Assembly: GCF_007830455.1 (NCBI RefSeq)
Contig: NZ_VLLB01000011.1
Location: 116,226-180,225, forward strand
Source: Pseudoduganella lurida
GTDB lineage: Bacteria; Pseudomonadota; Gammaproteobacteria; Burkholderiales; Burkholderiaceae_D
Length of the DNA: 64,000 bases
Direction: 5' to 3'
The position numbers and the translations under genes were made by a program. Shown here one piece after another: positions 1 through 7,816 of this stretch. Positions within the stretch are counted from its first letter, which is position 1, and each line of letters begins with the position of its first letter. Below the pieces are notes generated by a model. The model was not told the DNA's origin. It worked only from the letters and a program-made list of their open reading frames with translations, and ran no database searches.

Positions 1-406
1 CCTGCGTCAGGCCGGAGATGGTGCCGCCCAGCTTGTACGAGTTGGTCACGCACTGCACCACCACGCGCTGCGCGTTGTAGTAGTTGGCCTTGCCGGTATT
101 GCTGCCTTCCACCGGCGTGCAGGTGGTGGCCGTCGGTTGCGATTTGACCGTGACGTTGAAATTGGCGTCCTGGGCGATCAGGTTCGGGAAATACACGGAC
201 TGGCCCGTGCCGGAGGGTGACGGATCGCTGCCGGCCGGAACGGACAGGTCCTGCTCGCCGTTGTTGTTGGTCAGGACCAGGCCCGGCTTGATCAGGCCGT
301 ACACGGTCACGGTCAGCAGCAGGCTGCCGTTGTCATCGCCGCCGCAACCGGCCAGCAACGCGGCGCAGAGCGCGCCTGCGCCTGCGCGCGCATACATACT
401 CTTCAT
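1..406 (-). CDS. Lipoprotein with repeated beta-rich domain, N-terminal part only (runs off the left edge)
   Basis: Only the first 135 codons lie in the window; the gene continues past position 1. The start at 406 was chosen because GGAGAG sits 8 bases upstream. A short signal peptide ends in the lipobox LAGC (Cys21), followed by GGDDNG, so the protein is probably a lipid-anchored outer-membrane or periplasmic protein. The mature part reads GLIKPGLVLTNNNG...LSVPAG...VTVKSQP...TCTPVEG...VVVQC, then restarts with LGGTISGLT. I recognise this as the tandem 'GLVLQNNG / VTVxxQP / TCxV' module of large secreted proteins in this order. Function unknown. The lipoprotein call is firm; the repeat call is moderate. 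Confidence 0.75.
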   Translation of the reverse strand, partial: MKSMYARAGAGALCAALLAGCGGDDNGSLLLTVTVYGLIKPGLVLTNNNGEQDLSVPAGSDPSPSGTGQSVYFPNLIAQDANFNVTVKSQPTATTCTPVEGSNTGKANYYNAQRVVVQCVTNSYKLGGTISGLTQ

Positions 407-620
407 ACTTCAGACTCTCCAAATCGATTAGGTCGGTTGCGGTGCCGCGCATGAACCCCGAGCGCGCACATGAGCGGCGCTTATTTTAGTGCATTTGCAA
501 TGAAGACCCGACAAATCCTTGTAACGACATGTGATCCACAAGCGATTTCCGCGCACCGCATTGCCGATACGGCAACGAGAACGGCCGGGCAGGGCGCGCC
601 GGCCGTGCGACAATGGCAGC

Positions 621-1343
621 ATGAAAGACACCGCCTTACCGCAGGCCCGCCCCCGGGCCGTCCTGTTCGACCTGGACGACACGCTGTGGCCGATCGCGCC
701 CGTGATCGCCGCGGCCGAAGCGGCGCTGCATGCCTGGCTGGCCGAGCACGCGCCCCGGGTGGCGCAGGCCTTTTCCATCGAGGAGCTGCGTGCGCGCCGG
801 CTGGCACTGCTGGCCGAACAGCCGCACCTGCATCTGGACCTGGCGGCGCTGCGCCGCGCCGGCCTGGAAATGGCGTTCGCCGACGTGGGCGAGGATGTCT
901 CACGCATCGCCGCTGCAATGGAGCACTACCTGGCGGCCCGCAACGCGGTGCAGCCATACGACGACGTGCTGCCGGGCCTCTTGCGGCTGGCCGGCCAAGT
1001 CACCCTGGGGTCCATTTCGAATGGCAATGCCGATCTTGAAGTCATCGGCCTGGCCCACCATTTCAAGGTGTCGCTGGCCGCCGCGCAGTTCGGCAAGGCC
1101 AAGCCCGATCCGGCGATCTTCCTGGCCGCCTGCGCGGCGCTGGGCGTGGCGCCCGCCGAAACGGTGTACGTGGGCGACGACCTGCGCCTGGACGTGCAGG
1201 GCGCCCAGCAGGCCGGCCTGCGCGCCGTGTGGATGAACCGCACCGGCAGCACGGCCCATCTGGAAGCGGGCATCGTGCCGGACGCCATCTGCGCCAGCCT
1301 CGAGGAGCTGATTGCGTGGCTGGAACAACAATTGGACCATTGA
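621..1343 (+). CDS. HAD-superfamily hydrolase
   Basis: A 240-aa cytoplasmic protein with the four haloacid dehalogenase motifs: DLDDTLW with Asp17 and Asp19 (nucleophile and acid/base), ISNGN (motif II), FGKAKPDPAIF (motif III lysine) and VYVGDDLRLDVQGA (motif IV acidic pair). An alpha-helical cap lies between motifs I and II, as in subfamily I phosphatases. An in-frame ATG at 531 would add 30 Arg-rich residues that look non-coding, so 621 is preferred. The gene ends 66 bases before the hrcA start and may be co-transcribed with it. Substrate cannot be told; phosphoglycolate or a sugar/nucleotide phosphate are typical for the family. Confidence 0.85.
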   Translation: MKDTALPQARPRAVLFDLDDTLWPIAPVIAAAEAALHAWLAEHAPRVAQAFSIEELRARRLALLAEQPHLHLDLAALRRAGLEMAFADVGEDVSRIAAAMEHYLAARNAVQPYDDVLPGLLRLAGQVTLGSISNGNADLEVIGLAHHFKVSLAAAQFGKAKPDPAIFLAACAALGVAPAETVYVGDDLRLDVQGAQQAGLRAVWMNRTGSTAHLEAGIVPDAICASLEELIAWLEQQLDH

Positions 1344-1409
1344 TATACCGTGAGTGACCGCGCGGCGCCGCCAGCCGTGCATAATATTGCGTCAGCCAGC
1401 AAAACCCCT

Positions 1410-2429
1410 ATGCAACTCGATACCCGCGCCCAAACCCTGCTCAAAGCCCTGGTAGAGCGCTACATTGCCGACGGCCAGCCCGTCGGCTCGCGCGCCCTGT
1501 CCAAGATTTCCGGCCTTGACCTGTCGCCGGCCACGATCCGCAACATCATGGCCGACCTGGAAGAGCTCGGCTATGTGGCCAGTCCGCACACGTCCGCCGG
1601 CCGCGTCCCCACGCCGCGCGGCTACCGCATCTTCGTCGACACGCTGCTGACGGTGCAGACGATCGACGAGAGCGCCGTCCAGTCGCGCCTGCACGGCCAG
1701 GCGCTGCCGCCGCAGAAGCTGATCGCGAACGCGGCGCAGATGCTGTCGTCGCTGTCCCAGTTCGCCGGCGTGGTGATGACGCCGCGCCGCGAATCCGTGT
1801 TCCGCCAGCTGGAATTCCTGCGCCTGGGCGAAAAACGCATCCTGCTGGTGATCGTGGCGCCGGGCGGCGACGTGCAGAACCGCCTGCTGCTGACCGATGT
1901 CGACTACACGCCAGCGCAGCTGCAGCAGTCCGCCAACTTCATCAACCAGCACTACAGCGGCCTGGCGTTCGACGAGGTGCGCACGCGCCTGCAGGGCGAG
2001 CTGCGCGAATTGCGCGACGACATGAGCCGCCTGATGCAGGCGGCGGTGGAAGCGGGCAGCGCGGCGATGGCCGAGGGCGCGGACGACAATATGGTCATCT
2101 CGGGCGAGCGCAACCTGCTGTCCGTCAGCGACCTGTCCTCGAACATGAGCTCGCTGCGGCAGATGTTCGACATGTTCGAGCAGAAGACGGGGCTGATGCA
2201 GCTGCTGGACGTGTCGTCGAAAGCCACTGGTGTGCAGATCTTCATCGGCGGCGAATCGAGCCTGGTGCCGATGGACGACATGAGCGTCGTCACCGCGCCG
2301 TACGAGGCGAACGGGCGGATCGTCGGCACGCTGGGCGTGATCGGGCCGACGCGCATGGCGTACGAGCGGGTGATCCCGATCGTCGATATCACGTCGCGCC
2401 TGCTGTCGAATGCGCTCAGCCAGAGTTAG
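1410..2429 (+). CDS. hrcA: Heat-inducible transcription repressor HrcA
   Basis: A 339-aa protein. The N-terminal winged helix begins MQLDTRAQTLLKALVERYI and contains GQPVGSRALS and LSPATIRNIMADLEELGY, the hallmark DNA-binding part of HrcA. The GAF-like dimerisation region follows, with IGGESSLVPMDDMSVV and GTLGVIGPTRMAYERVIPIV near the end. HrcA represses chaperone operons by binding CIRCE elements. An upstream in-frame start at 1350 adds residues not found in the family, so 1410 is used. No CIRCE motif was seen here or upstream of grpE or dnaK, so its targets (probably groESL) lie elsewhere. It sits about 50 kb from grpE-dnaK-dnaJ and directly beside fur. Confidence 0.95.
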   Translation: MQLDTRAQTLLKALVERYIADGQPVGSRALSKISGLDLSPATIRNIMADLEELGYVASPHTSAGRVPTPRGYRIFVDTLLTVQTIDESAVQSRLHGQALPPQKLIANAAQMLSSLSQFAGVVMTPRRESVFRQLEFLRLGEKRILLVIVAPGGDVQNRLLLTDVDYTPAQLQQSANFINQHYSGLAFDEVRTRLQGELRELRDDMSRLMQAAVEAGSAAMAEGADDNMVISGERNLLSVSDLSSNMSSLRQMFDMFEQKTGLMQLLDVSSKATGVQIFIGGESSLVPMDDMSVVTAPYEANGRIVGTLGVIGPTRMAYERVIPIVDITSRLLSNALSQS

Positions 2430-2475
2430 GGCTCTTATGCGCCGCGTAGCCGCCGGATGACGCAAGACAGCTCGT

Positions 2476-2653
2476 GCACCGGGGTCTGACCCACAGCGCC
2501 ACTGGCGTTGACGGATGCCACGAGCGTTATCGCGGGTCTGACCCCAGCAGTTTGCGTGCTCCGCGATGGCGCTGGCAAAAGGCTGGGGTCAGACCCGCGG
2601 CATTGCTGACAATATGATCGCCGCCCCGGGCGCTGTGGGTCGGACCCCGGTGC
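2476..2653. repeat. Nested imperfect palindrome with four GGGTC(N)GACCC cores
   Basis: Outer arms 2476-2500 and 2629-2653 are inverse complements over 25 bases with one mismatch. Inner arms 2531-2548 and 2582-2599 are perfect inverse complements over 18 bases. Each arm carries a GGGGTC/GACCC core, so the 178-base block could fold as a stem within a stem. It fills the gap between hrcA and the end of fur, which has no other gene. It belongs with the GGGGTCAGACCCC repeats elsewhere in the window. Confidence 0.85.
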
Positions 2654-2693
2654 CGCCGGCGTCAGTGGTGGTGGCATCAATGTAAAACCAGGT

Positions 2694-2718
2694 AAAAAAA
2701 ACGGCCCGCGCGGGCCGT
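2694..2718 (-). terminator. Rho-independent terminator of fur
   Basis: Perfect 18-base palindrome at 2701-2718 (ACGGCCCG CG CGGGCCGT). On the minus strand it is followed by a run of T (2700-2694). It lies 21 bases past the fur stop codon. Confidence 0.85.
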
Positions 2719-2738
2719 TGATGTTGATGCGAAGGCAA

Positions 2739-3167
2739 TCAGTGCCGGTGCGGGCAATCCGTTTTCGTGCAGTTGCCGTAGATGGCCAGCGCGTGTTCGG
2801 CGATCTTGAAGCCCCGTTCGGCGGCGATACGGTGCTGGCGCGCTTCGATTTCATCGTCCATGAATTCTTCCACGCGGCCGCAGTCGAGGCAGACGAGGTG
2901 GTCGTGGTGGGTGCCTTCGTTCAGTTCGAAGATCGCCTTGCCGCTCTCGAAGTGGTTGCGGTGCAGCAGGCCGGCCTGCTCGAACTGCGTGAGCACGCGG
3001 TAGACGGTGGCGAGGCCGACGTCCATATTGTCGGCCAGCAGGATTTTATAGACGTCTTCGGCCGTCAGGTGGCGCACATGGCTGTTCTGGAAGATGTCGA
3101 GAATCTTCAGGCGCGGCAGGGTCGCCTTCAGGCCGCTGGCCTTCAGGTCGGTGGGGCTGTTACTCAT
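2739..3167 (-). CDS. fur: Ferric uptake regulator Fur
   Basis: A 142-aa metalloregulator that represses iron-uptake genes when loaded with Fe2+. The start at 3167 gives the family-typical beginning MSNSPTDLKASGLKATLPR; an upstream in-frame start would add 17 atypical residues. Visible parts are the winged helix (LTAEDVYKILL, GLATVYRVLTQFEQAGLL), the His-rich metal site HHDHLVCLDCG with Cys93 and Cys96, and the C-terminal DCPHRH. It is divergent from bamE with 76 bases between the starts, the classic fur-bamE arrangement of Burkholderiales. It ends in its own terminator. Confidence 0.97.
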   Translation of the reverse strand: MSNSPTDLKASGLKATLPRLKILDIFQNSHVRHLTAEDVYKILLADNMDVGLATVYRVLTQFEQAGLLHRNHFESGKAIFELNEGTHHDHLVCLDCGRVEEFMDDEIEARQHRIAAERGFKIAEHALAIYGNCTKTDCPHRH

Positions 3168-3243
3168 GTCTGGTAGTCGGTTTGGGCTGGAGTGCTTTAT
3201 GATATAGCGTTTTGGCACTTCCGCTCAATCTTTGAGGTTACTT

Positions 3244-3912
3244 ATGCGCGTCACCCGGGCAGCATCGCAATCCACTCCGGCACCAGTCTTGCCTAGCTTG
3301 AAACGTCGCGTGCCGCTCTTCGCGGCCGCCGCCTGCGTGGCGCTTGCGCTGGGCGGCTGCGCCGGCAAGACCGTGCTCGGACCGAAAGAAGGCGTGCAGG
3401 TCAGCCAGCAGGCCAATCCCGTGGTGGAACCGTCGCAGGGGGCGCGCACCACGCAGGTCTCGCAGATCCAGCGCTTCATGTGGTTCTTCTCGCCGTACCG
3501 TCCGGACATCCAGCAGGGTAACTTCGTGTCGAAGGAAATGCTGGCGCAGCTGAAGGTGGGCATGACGCGCGACCAGGTGAAATTCATCATGGGCACGCCG
3601 CTGCTGAACGACATCTTCCATGCCGACCGCTGGGACTACCCGTTCCGCCTGACGCGCGGCAGCGGCGAGCTGACCACGGCCACCGTCGTCGTCTACTTCG
3701 ACAAGGAAGGCAAGGTGGCCCGCTTCGAAGGCGGCGAACTGCCGAGCGAGCAGGAATACATCGCCCGCATCGCCGGCCCGGTGAAGCAGTTCAAGAAGGA
3801 CGAGAAGCGCAACAGCGAAAACCAGCCGGCCGCCACGCGCGCGCCGCTGCCGGGCGGCCAGGATACCGGCACCGCCGCACCGGTCGAGATCAACGCGGGC
3901 ACGGCCCAGTAA
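3244..3912 (+). CDS. bamE: Outer membrane protein assembly factor BamE (OmlA/SmpA)
   Basis: A 222-aa lipoprotein of the BAM complex, which inserts beta-barrel proteins in the outer membrane. A long basic leader (KRR before the hydrophobic segment) ends in lipobox LGGC with Cys39. The SmpA/OmlA fold is shown by VSKEMLAQLKVGMTRDQVKFIMGTP...LLNDIFHADRWDYPFRL and VVVYFDKEGKVARFEG. The C-terminal 45 residues are low complexity and longer than in E. coli BamE, as is usual in this family of bacteria. A TTG at 3232 is in frame, but ATG 3244 is preferred. It is first gene of the bamE-dapB-exbB-exbD string. Confidence 0.93.
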   Translation: MRVTRAASQSTPAPVLPSLKRRVPLFAAAACVALALGGCAGKTVLGPKEGVQVSQQANPVVEPSQGARTTQVSQIQRFMWFFSPYRPDIQQGNFVSKEMLAQLKVGMTRDQVKFIMGTPLLNDIFHADRWDYPFRLTRGSGELTTATVVVYFDKEGKVARFEGGELPSEQEYIARIAGPVKQFKKDEKRNSENQPAATRAPLPGGQDTGTAAPVEINAGTAQ

Positions 3913-3937
3913 TCCAACAAGAACAGCAAGGAAGCGC

Positions 3938-4747
3938 ATGACCACTCTGAACATCGCCATCGCCGGTGCCGGCGGCCGCATGGGCCGCATGCTGGTGGAG
4001 GCCGTGCTGGCTTCGGACGACCTGCGCCTGTCCGGCGCCCTGGGCGTGCCGGACAGCGCGGGCCTGGGCCAGGACGCCGCCACGTTCCTCGGCAAGGCGT
4101 CCGGTGCGATCGTCACGTCCGACCTGGCCGCAGGCCTGGAAGGCGCGGACGTGCTGATCGACTTCACCCGTCCGGAAGGCACGCTGCAGCACCTCGAGTA
4201 CTGCGCCGCGCACGGCATCAAGGTCGTCATCGGCACCACCGGTTTCGATGACGCGGGCAAGGCCGCGATCCGCGCCGCCGCCGAAAAGACCGCCGTCGTG
4301 TTCGCGCCGAACATGAGCGTGGGCGTGAACGTGACGATGAAGCTGCTGGAAATGGCGGCGCAGAACCTGGCCACCGGCTACGACATCGAGATCATCGAGG
4401 CGCACCACCGCCACAAGGTCGATGCGCCGTCCGGCACCGCGCTCAAGATGGGCGAAGTGATCGCCGACGCGCTGGGCCGCGACCTGAAGGAATGCGCCGT
4501 GTACGGCCGCGAAGGCGTGACGGGCGAACGCGATCCGTCCACGATCGGCTTTGCCACCGTGCGCGGCGGCGACATCATCGGCGACCACACCGTGCTGTTT
4601 GCCGGCACCGGCGAGCGCATCGAGATCAGCCACAAGTCCAGCAGCCGCGCCGGTTACGCGCAGGGCTCGCTGCGCGCCGCACGCTTCCTGGCCGACAAGC
4701 CGGCCGGCCTGTTCGACATGTATGCCGTGCTGGGCCTGAACACGTAA
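3938..4747 (+). CDS. dapB: 4-hydroxy-tetrahydrodipicolinate reductase
   Basis: A 269-aa cytoplasmic enzyme of lysine and meso-diaminopimelate synthesis. It reduces the dihydrodipicolinate precursor with NAD(P)H. The Rossmann motif GAGGRMGR is near the N-terminus, IGTTGF follows in the middle, and the DapB signature EAHHRHKVDAPSGTAL carries the catalytic His pair and Lys. The length is typical. It starts 25 bases after bamE and 18 bases before exbB, so co-transcription is likely. Confidence 0.97.
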   Translation: MTTLNIAIAGAGGRMGRMLVEAVLASDDLRLSGALGVPDSAGLGQDAATFLGKASGAIVTSDLAAGLEGADVLIDFTRPEGTLQHLEYCAAHGIKVVIGTTGFDDAGKAAIRAAAEKTAVVFAPNMSVGVNVTMKLLEMAAQNLATGYDIEIIEAHHRHKVDAPSGTALKMGEVIADALGRDLKECAVYGREGVTGERDPSTIGFATVRGGDIIGDHTVLFAGTGERIEISHKSSSRAGYAQGSLRAARFLADKPAGLFDMYAVLGLNT

Positions 4748-4765
4748 CGCCGGTACACTGAACGC

Positions 4766-5488
4766 ATGGATCACTTCACCTTCGCCGGCTACTGGGAACG
4801 GGGCGACGCGATCAGCCACGCGGTGGCCTACCTGCTGCTGGCGATGTCGCTGACGAGCTGGTTCTACATCCTGTCGAAAGGCTGGATGGCGTGGCGGGTG
4901 CGCCGCAGCGCGCCCGTGGTGCAGCGCTTCTGGGCCGCGCCCACGCTGGAAGATGGCGTGGCCGTCGTGGTGGCCGGCGATGCGGAAGGGGTCTACCTGG
5001 CGCTGGCCGAACAGGGTACCGTCGAAGCGGCCGGCGGCAGCGGGCTGGCGAGTTCGCTGGGCACGTCCGTCGGCCGTTCCGAGCAGCTCACGCGCCTGCT
5101 GCGCGATGCGATCCACCGCGCCACCGTGCGCCTGGAGCGGGGGCTGACGGTGCTGGCCTCGATCGCCTCCACCGCGCCGTTCGTGGGCCTGCTGGGCACC
5201 GTCTGGGGCATCTATCACGCGCTGGCGGCCGTGTCGTCGTCCGGCACCGTGGAGATCGACAAGGTGGCCGGCCCGGTCGGCGAGGCGCTCATCATGACGG
5301 GCGTGGGCCTGCTGGTGGCGATCCCCGCCGTGCTGGCCTACAACGGCTTCAATCGCATCAACCGGCTCACGCTGGGCGAGCTCGATGCGTTCGCGCACGA
5401 CCTGCATGCGTACCTGACGCAACCCGCATCACAGCCCGCATTGCACCCCGCATCGCCCGCCGTGTCGCAGGCGCTCGCGAAGCACTGA
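4766..5488 (+). CDS. exbB: MotA/TolQ/ExbB proton channel family protein
   Basis: A 240-aa inner-membrane protein with three hydrophobic segments: about residues 18-38, 135-157 (ASTAPFVGLLGTVWGIYHAL, the family signature) and 173-195. ExbB-type proteins use the proton gradient with ExbD and TonB to energise outer-membrane receptors. The symbol is given because it is followed after five bases by an ExbD/TolR partner and no tolA/tolB/pal genes are present; a TolQ role cannot be excluded from sequence alone. No tonB gene is adjacent. Confidence 0.85.
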   Translation: MDHFTFAGYWERGDAISHAVAYLLLAMSLTSWFYILSKGWMAWRVRRSAPVVQRFWAAPTLEDGVAVVVAGDAEGVYLALAEQGTVEAAGGSGLASSLGTSVGRSEQLTRLLRDAIHRATVRLERGLTVLASIASTAPFVGLLGTVWGIYHALAAVSSSGTVEIDKVAGPVGEALIMTGVGLLVAIPAVLAYNGFNRINRLTLGELDAFAHDLHAYLTQPASQPALHPASPAVSQALAKH

Positions 5489-5493
5489 CGATC

Positions 5494-5928
5494 ATGGCAT
5501 TCGGCGCCTTCAACCACCACCGCCAGAAGGAATCGATGGCCGACATCAACGTCACGCCGATGGTGGACGTGATGCTGGTGCTGCTGGTGATCTTCATCCT
5601 GTCCGCGCCGATGTTCACCCATGCGGTGAAGCTGGACCTGCCGAGGGCGCAGGCGGCCGGCGCCCCGCAACCGCAGGATGCGATCCGCATCGCCATCGAC
5701 GCCGCAGGCACCGTCTACTGGAACGACACGGCGCTCAAAGACGGCGACCTCGAACCCCGGCTGGCCGATGCGGCGCGCCGCGCGTCGCAGGCCGGCAGCC
5801 AGCCCGAGCTCCAGCTGCGCGCCGACCGCGCCACCCGCTACGAAGCGGTGGCCCAGCTGATGGCCGCAGCGCAGACGGCAGGCCTGACGAAACTGGTGTT
5901 CGTCACCGACCCAAAGGAAAAGAAATAA
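5494..5928 (+). CDS. exbD: Biopolymer transport protein ExbD/TolR
   Basis: A 144-aa protein with one N-terminal membrane anchor (MADINVTPMVDVMLVLLVIF). It carries the conserved membrane aspartate at residue 25, the proton-translocating position of ExbD/TolR, and a periplasmic domain of the usual size. The start at 5494 follows the exbB stop by five bases. The stop overlaps the next start (TAATG at 5926-5930), so the downstream barstar-like gene is probably translationally coupled. It forms the energising complex with the preceding ExbB. Confidence 0.9.
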   Translation: MAFGAFNHHRQKESMADINVTPMVDVMLVLLVIFILSAPMFTHAVKLDLPRAQAAGAPQPQDAIRIAIDAAGTVYWNDTALKDGDLEPRLADAARRASQAGSQPELQLRADRATRYEAVAQLMAAAQTAGLTKLVFVTDPKEKK

Positions 5929-6254
5929 TGCCCAGCGTGACCCTGGATGGCGCAACCCTGCGCGACGAAGCCGATTTCCATACGGCGTGCCGCGCCGCGT
6001 TCGGCTTCAACGATTTCGTGTTCTCCACGATGGATTCGTGGATCGATGCTCTCTCCTACCTGCGCGACGAGGAAGGCATGACCAAGTTCCGGCTGCAGCC
6101 GAACGAAGTGCTGGACATCGTCATCACCGATTCGGCACTGATGAAGACGCAGGCGCCGGCGCTGCTGGAAGAAATCGTCTACTGCGTGGGCGGCATCAAC
6201 GAGCGCTACGAGGATTATGGCGAGAAGCCGGCCCTGAGGCTGGTGCTGCGCTAG
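5928..6254 (+). CDS. Barstar-like (barnase inhibitor family) protein
   Basis: A 108-aa acidic cytoplasmic protein that starts inside the exbD stop codon (TAATG). It begins with a strand and 'LDGATLRDEADFHTACRAAFGF', then FNDFVFSTMDSWIDALSYLRDEEGM, and a late strand VLDIVITD. This resembles the barstar pattern (an 'I-x-G' strand, then a helix with the LP-x-YYG and LDALWD region). Barstars block barnase-type secreted RNases. No barnase-like gene is visible nearby, so it would be an orphan inhibitor. The match rests on a weak pattern and is moderate. Confidence 0.55.
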   Translation: MPSVTLDGATLRDEADFHTACRAAFGFNDFVFSTMDSWIDALSYLRDEEGMTKFRLQPNEVLDIVITDSALMKTQAPALLEEIVYCVGGINERYEDYGEKPALRLVLR

Positions 6255-6263
6255 GCACCACCC

Positions 6264-7088
6264 ATGCAGCTCGGGAACCCGCAGGTGCCGGCCTGGCTGG
6301 AGGAAGGGCTGGGCGGACTCGAACAGTTCATCGTGCGCGCAACGCAGCGCTACAGCCTGCGCGCCGTCGACATCGACCAGCCGGCCCTCGTGATTCCGCT
6401 GCATGGCACCAAGCTCTTCACCGAAGGCGGCGCGACCGCCGAAGTGGGCGTGGGCCATTACCTGATGCTGCACCGCGCGTTGCGCGGCACCGTGCAGAAC
6501 GTGCCGGGCCAGGGCGACTACCGCGCCGCCTGCATCCCCTTGCCGTGGCGCGTGATCGGCCTGGCGCGCAGCCTGCTGGACGCGCACTCCGTGCCACCGT
6601 CGCCCGGGCCGAACCACAGCCACGGTCCCCTCGACATCCTGTATCCCGAACTGCGGCAGCTGCTTGCGGTGCTGCACGATGAGCACGCCGACGAAGCGGC
6701 CCTCGACCATGCGCTGCTGGGCGTGCTGCTGGCGCTGCACCGCGCCGGCGACAGCCAGTTCCGGCTGGCGCAGGACCTGTCGGTGGCGGCGCGCATCCGC
6801 CTGCTGGTGGCCGGCGCGCCGCAGCGCGACTGGTGCTCGGCCGATTTCGAGGCGCACCTGCACATGAGCGGTGCCACGCTGCGCCGCCGCCTGGCCGACG
6901 AGGACACGTCCCTGCGCACCGTGCTGTGCGACGCCCGGCTGCACCATGGCCTGGCGCTGCTGCAGACGACGCGCCGGCCGCTGCGGGCGATTGCCGCCGC
7001 CTGCGGCTACCGTTCGCTGCCCAGCTTCTGCCGCCAGTTCGCGGCGCGCTTCGGCGTCGAGCCGCTGGCCATTGGCGGCGTGGACTGA
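6264..7088 (+). CDS. AraC-family transcriptional regulator
   Basis: A 274-aa protein. The N-terminal part (about residues 15-130) looks like an AraC cupin-type sensing region (ALVIPLHGTKLFTEGG...GHYLMLHRALRGTVQNVPG). The C-terminal 100 residues form the double helix-turn-helix: FEAHLHMSGATLRRRLADEDTSLRTVL and LRAIAAACGYRSLPSFCRQFAARFGVEP. It starts 10 bases after the barstar-like gene on the same strand. Effector and targets are unknown; the PEBP gene 80 bases downstream is the nearest candidate target. Confidence 0.85.
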   Translation: MQLGNPQVPAWLEEGLGGLEQFIVRATQRYSLRAVDIDQPALVIPLHGTKLFTEGGATAEVGVGHYLMLHRALRGTVQNVPGQGDYRAACIPLPWRVIGLARSLLDAHSVPPSPGPNHSHGPLDILYPELRQLLAVLHDEHADEAALDHALLGVLLALHRAGDSQFRLAQDLSVAARIRLLVAGAPQRDWCSADFEAHLHMSGATLRRRLADEDTSLRTVLCDARLHHGLALLQTTRRPLRAIAAACGYRSLPSFCRQFAARFGVEPLAIGGVD

Positions 7089-7168
7089 GCGGTTCGCGCC
7101 GCCGATTGAGCGAATGACGCATGCCAGGCGCGGCATGCTGGAGCCTCTTCATCGCGAAAGGAACCAGC

Positions 7169-7714
7169 ATGCACTTCAACCGTCTTCTGTTTTGCGCCGC
7201 CCTGGCGTTACCGGCTCTTGGTCACGCGCTCGACCTGCGCAGCAGGGATTTCAACGATGGCGGCGCGCTGGGGGCGCAGCAGCTCTACCAGGGCTTCGGC
7301 TGCACGGGCGGTAACCGCTCGCCGCAACTGGCGTGGCGCGACGCGCCGGCCGGCACGAAGAGCTTCGTCATCACCGCGTATGACCCGGATGCGCCGACCG
7401 GCAGCGGCTGGTGGCATTGGGTGGTGTTCGATCTGCCTGCCGCCACGCGCTCACTGGAAAGCGGGGCGGGGCAGGCGGATGGTACGGCGCTGCCAGCCGG
7501 TGCGCGGCAGGGGCGCAACGACTTCGGCACGCAGGATTTCGGCGGCGCCTGTCCTCCGGCGGGCGACAAGCCGCACCGCTACGTGTTCACGGTCCATGCG
7601 CTGAAGGTGGAGAAGCTGGACGTGCCGGCGGATGCATCGCCGGCGCTGATCGGATTCATGGTGCATGCGAACCGGATCGGCAGCGCGCAGGTGACGGCGC
7701 GGTATGGCAGGTAA
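7169..7714 (+). CDS. YbhB/YbcL-type phosphatidylethanolamine-binding (PEBP) protein, secreted
   Basis: A 181-aa protein with an N-terminal signal peptide ending near ALGHALDL. The PEBP ligand-pocket motifs are present: AYDPDAPTGSGWWHWVVFDLP and FGGACPPAGDKPHRYVFTVHAL. The start at 7169 has GAAAGGA upstream; an earlier in-frame start at 7121 lacks a signal sequence. Bacterial members are called Raf-kinase-inhibitor-like proteins, and their biological role is largely unknown. It is followed by the palindrome at 7737-7796 and then by the convergent map gene. Confidence 0.9.
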   Translation: MHFNRLLFCAALALPALGHALDLRSRDFNDGGALGAQQLYQGFGCTGGNRSPQLAWRDAPAGTKSFVITAYDPDAPTGSGWWHWVVFDLPAATRSLESGAGQADGTALPAGARQGRNDFGTQDFGGACPPAGDKPHRYVFTVHALKVEKLDVPADASPALIGFMVHANRIGSAQVTARYGR

Positions 7715-7736
7715 GGAACGAAAACGGCGAAGGCAA

Positions 7737-7796
7737 GGGGACAGGCACCTATTTCGGCGCAACACGCGTGTTGCTCCAAAATAGGTGCCTGTCCCC
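7737..7796. repeat. Family A palindrome, two nested stems
   Basis: Arms 7737-7754 and 7779-7796 (GGGGACAGGCACCTATTT and its inverse complement) are perfect over 18 bases. A second perfect 16-base palindrome, GCAACACGCGTGTTGC at 7759-7774, lies inside. The element fills the gap between two convergent genes and could act as a bidirectional transcript end. The arm sequence closely resembles that of the repeat at 17782-17837. Confidence 0.9.
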
Positions 7797-7816
7797 GATT
7801 CTAGATGCGCGATTCG

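Noticed and set aside
84..431. 115-codon + strand frame at the left edge
   Set aside because: It is antisense to the lipoprotein gene, which has a signal peptide, lipobox and ribosome-binding site.
1344..1409. CIRCE element upstream of hrcA
   Set aside because: No TTAGCACTC-N9-GAGTGCTAA or close variant is present here or before grpE and dnaK.
2435..2854. 139-codon minus-strand frame across the hrcA-fur gap
   Set aside because: It runs through the nested palindrome and the fur terminator and out of frame through fur; no family resemblance.
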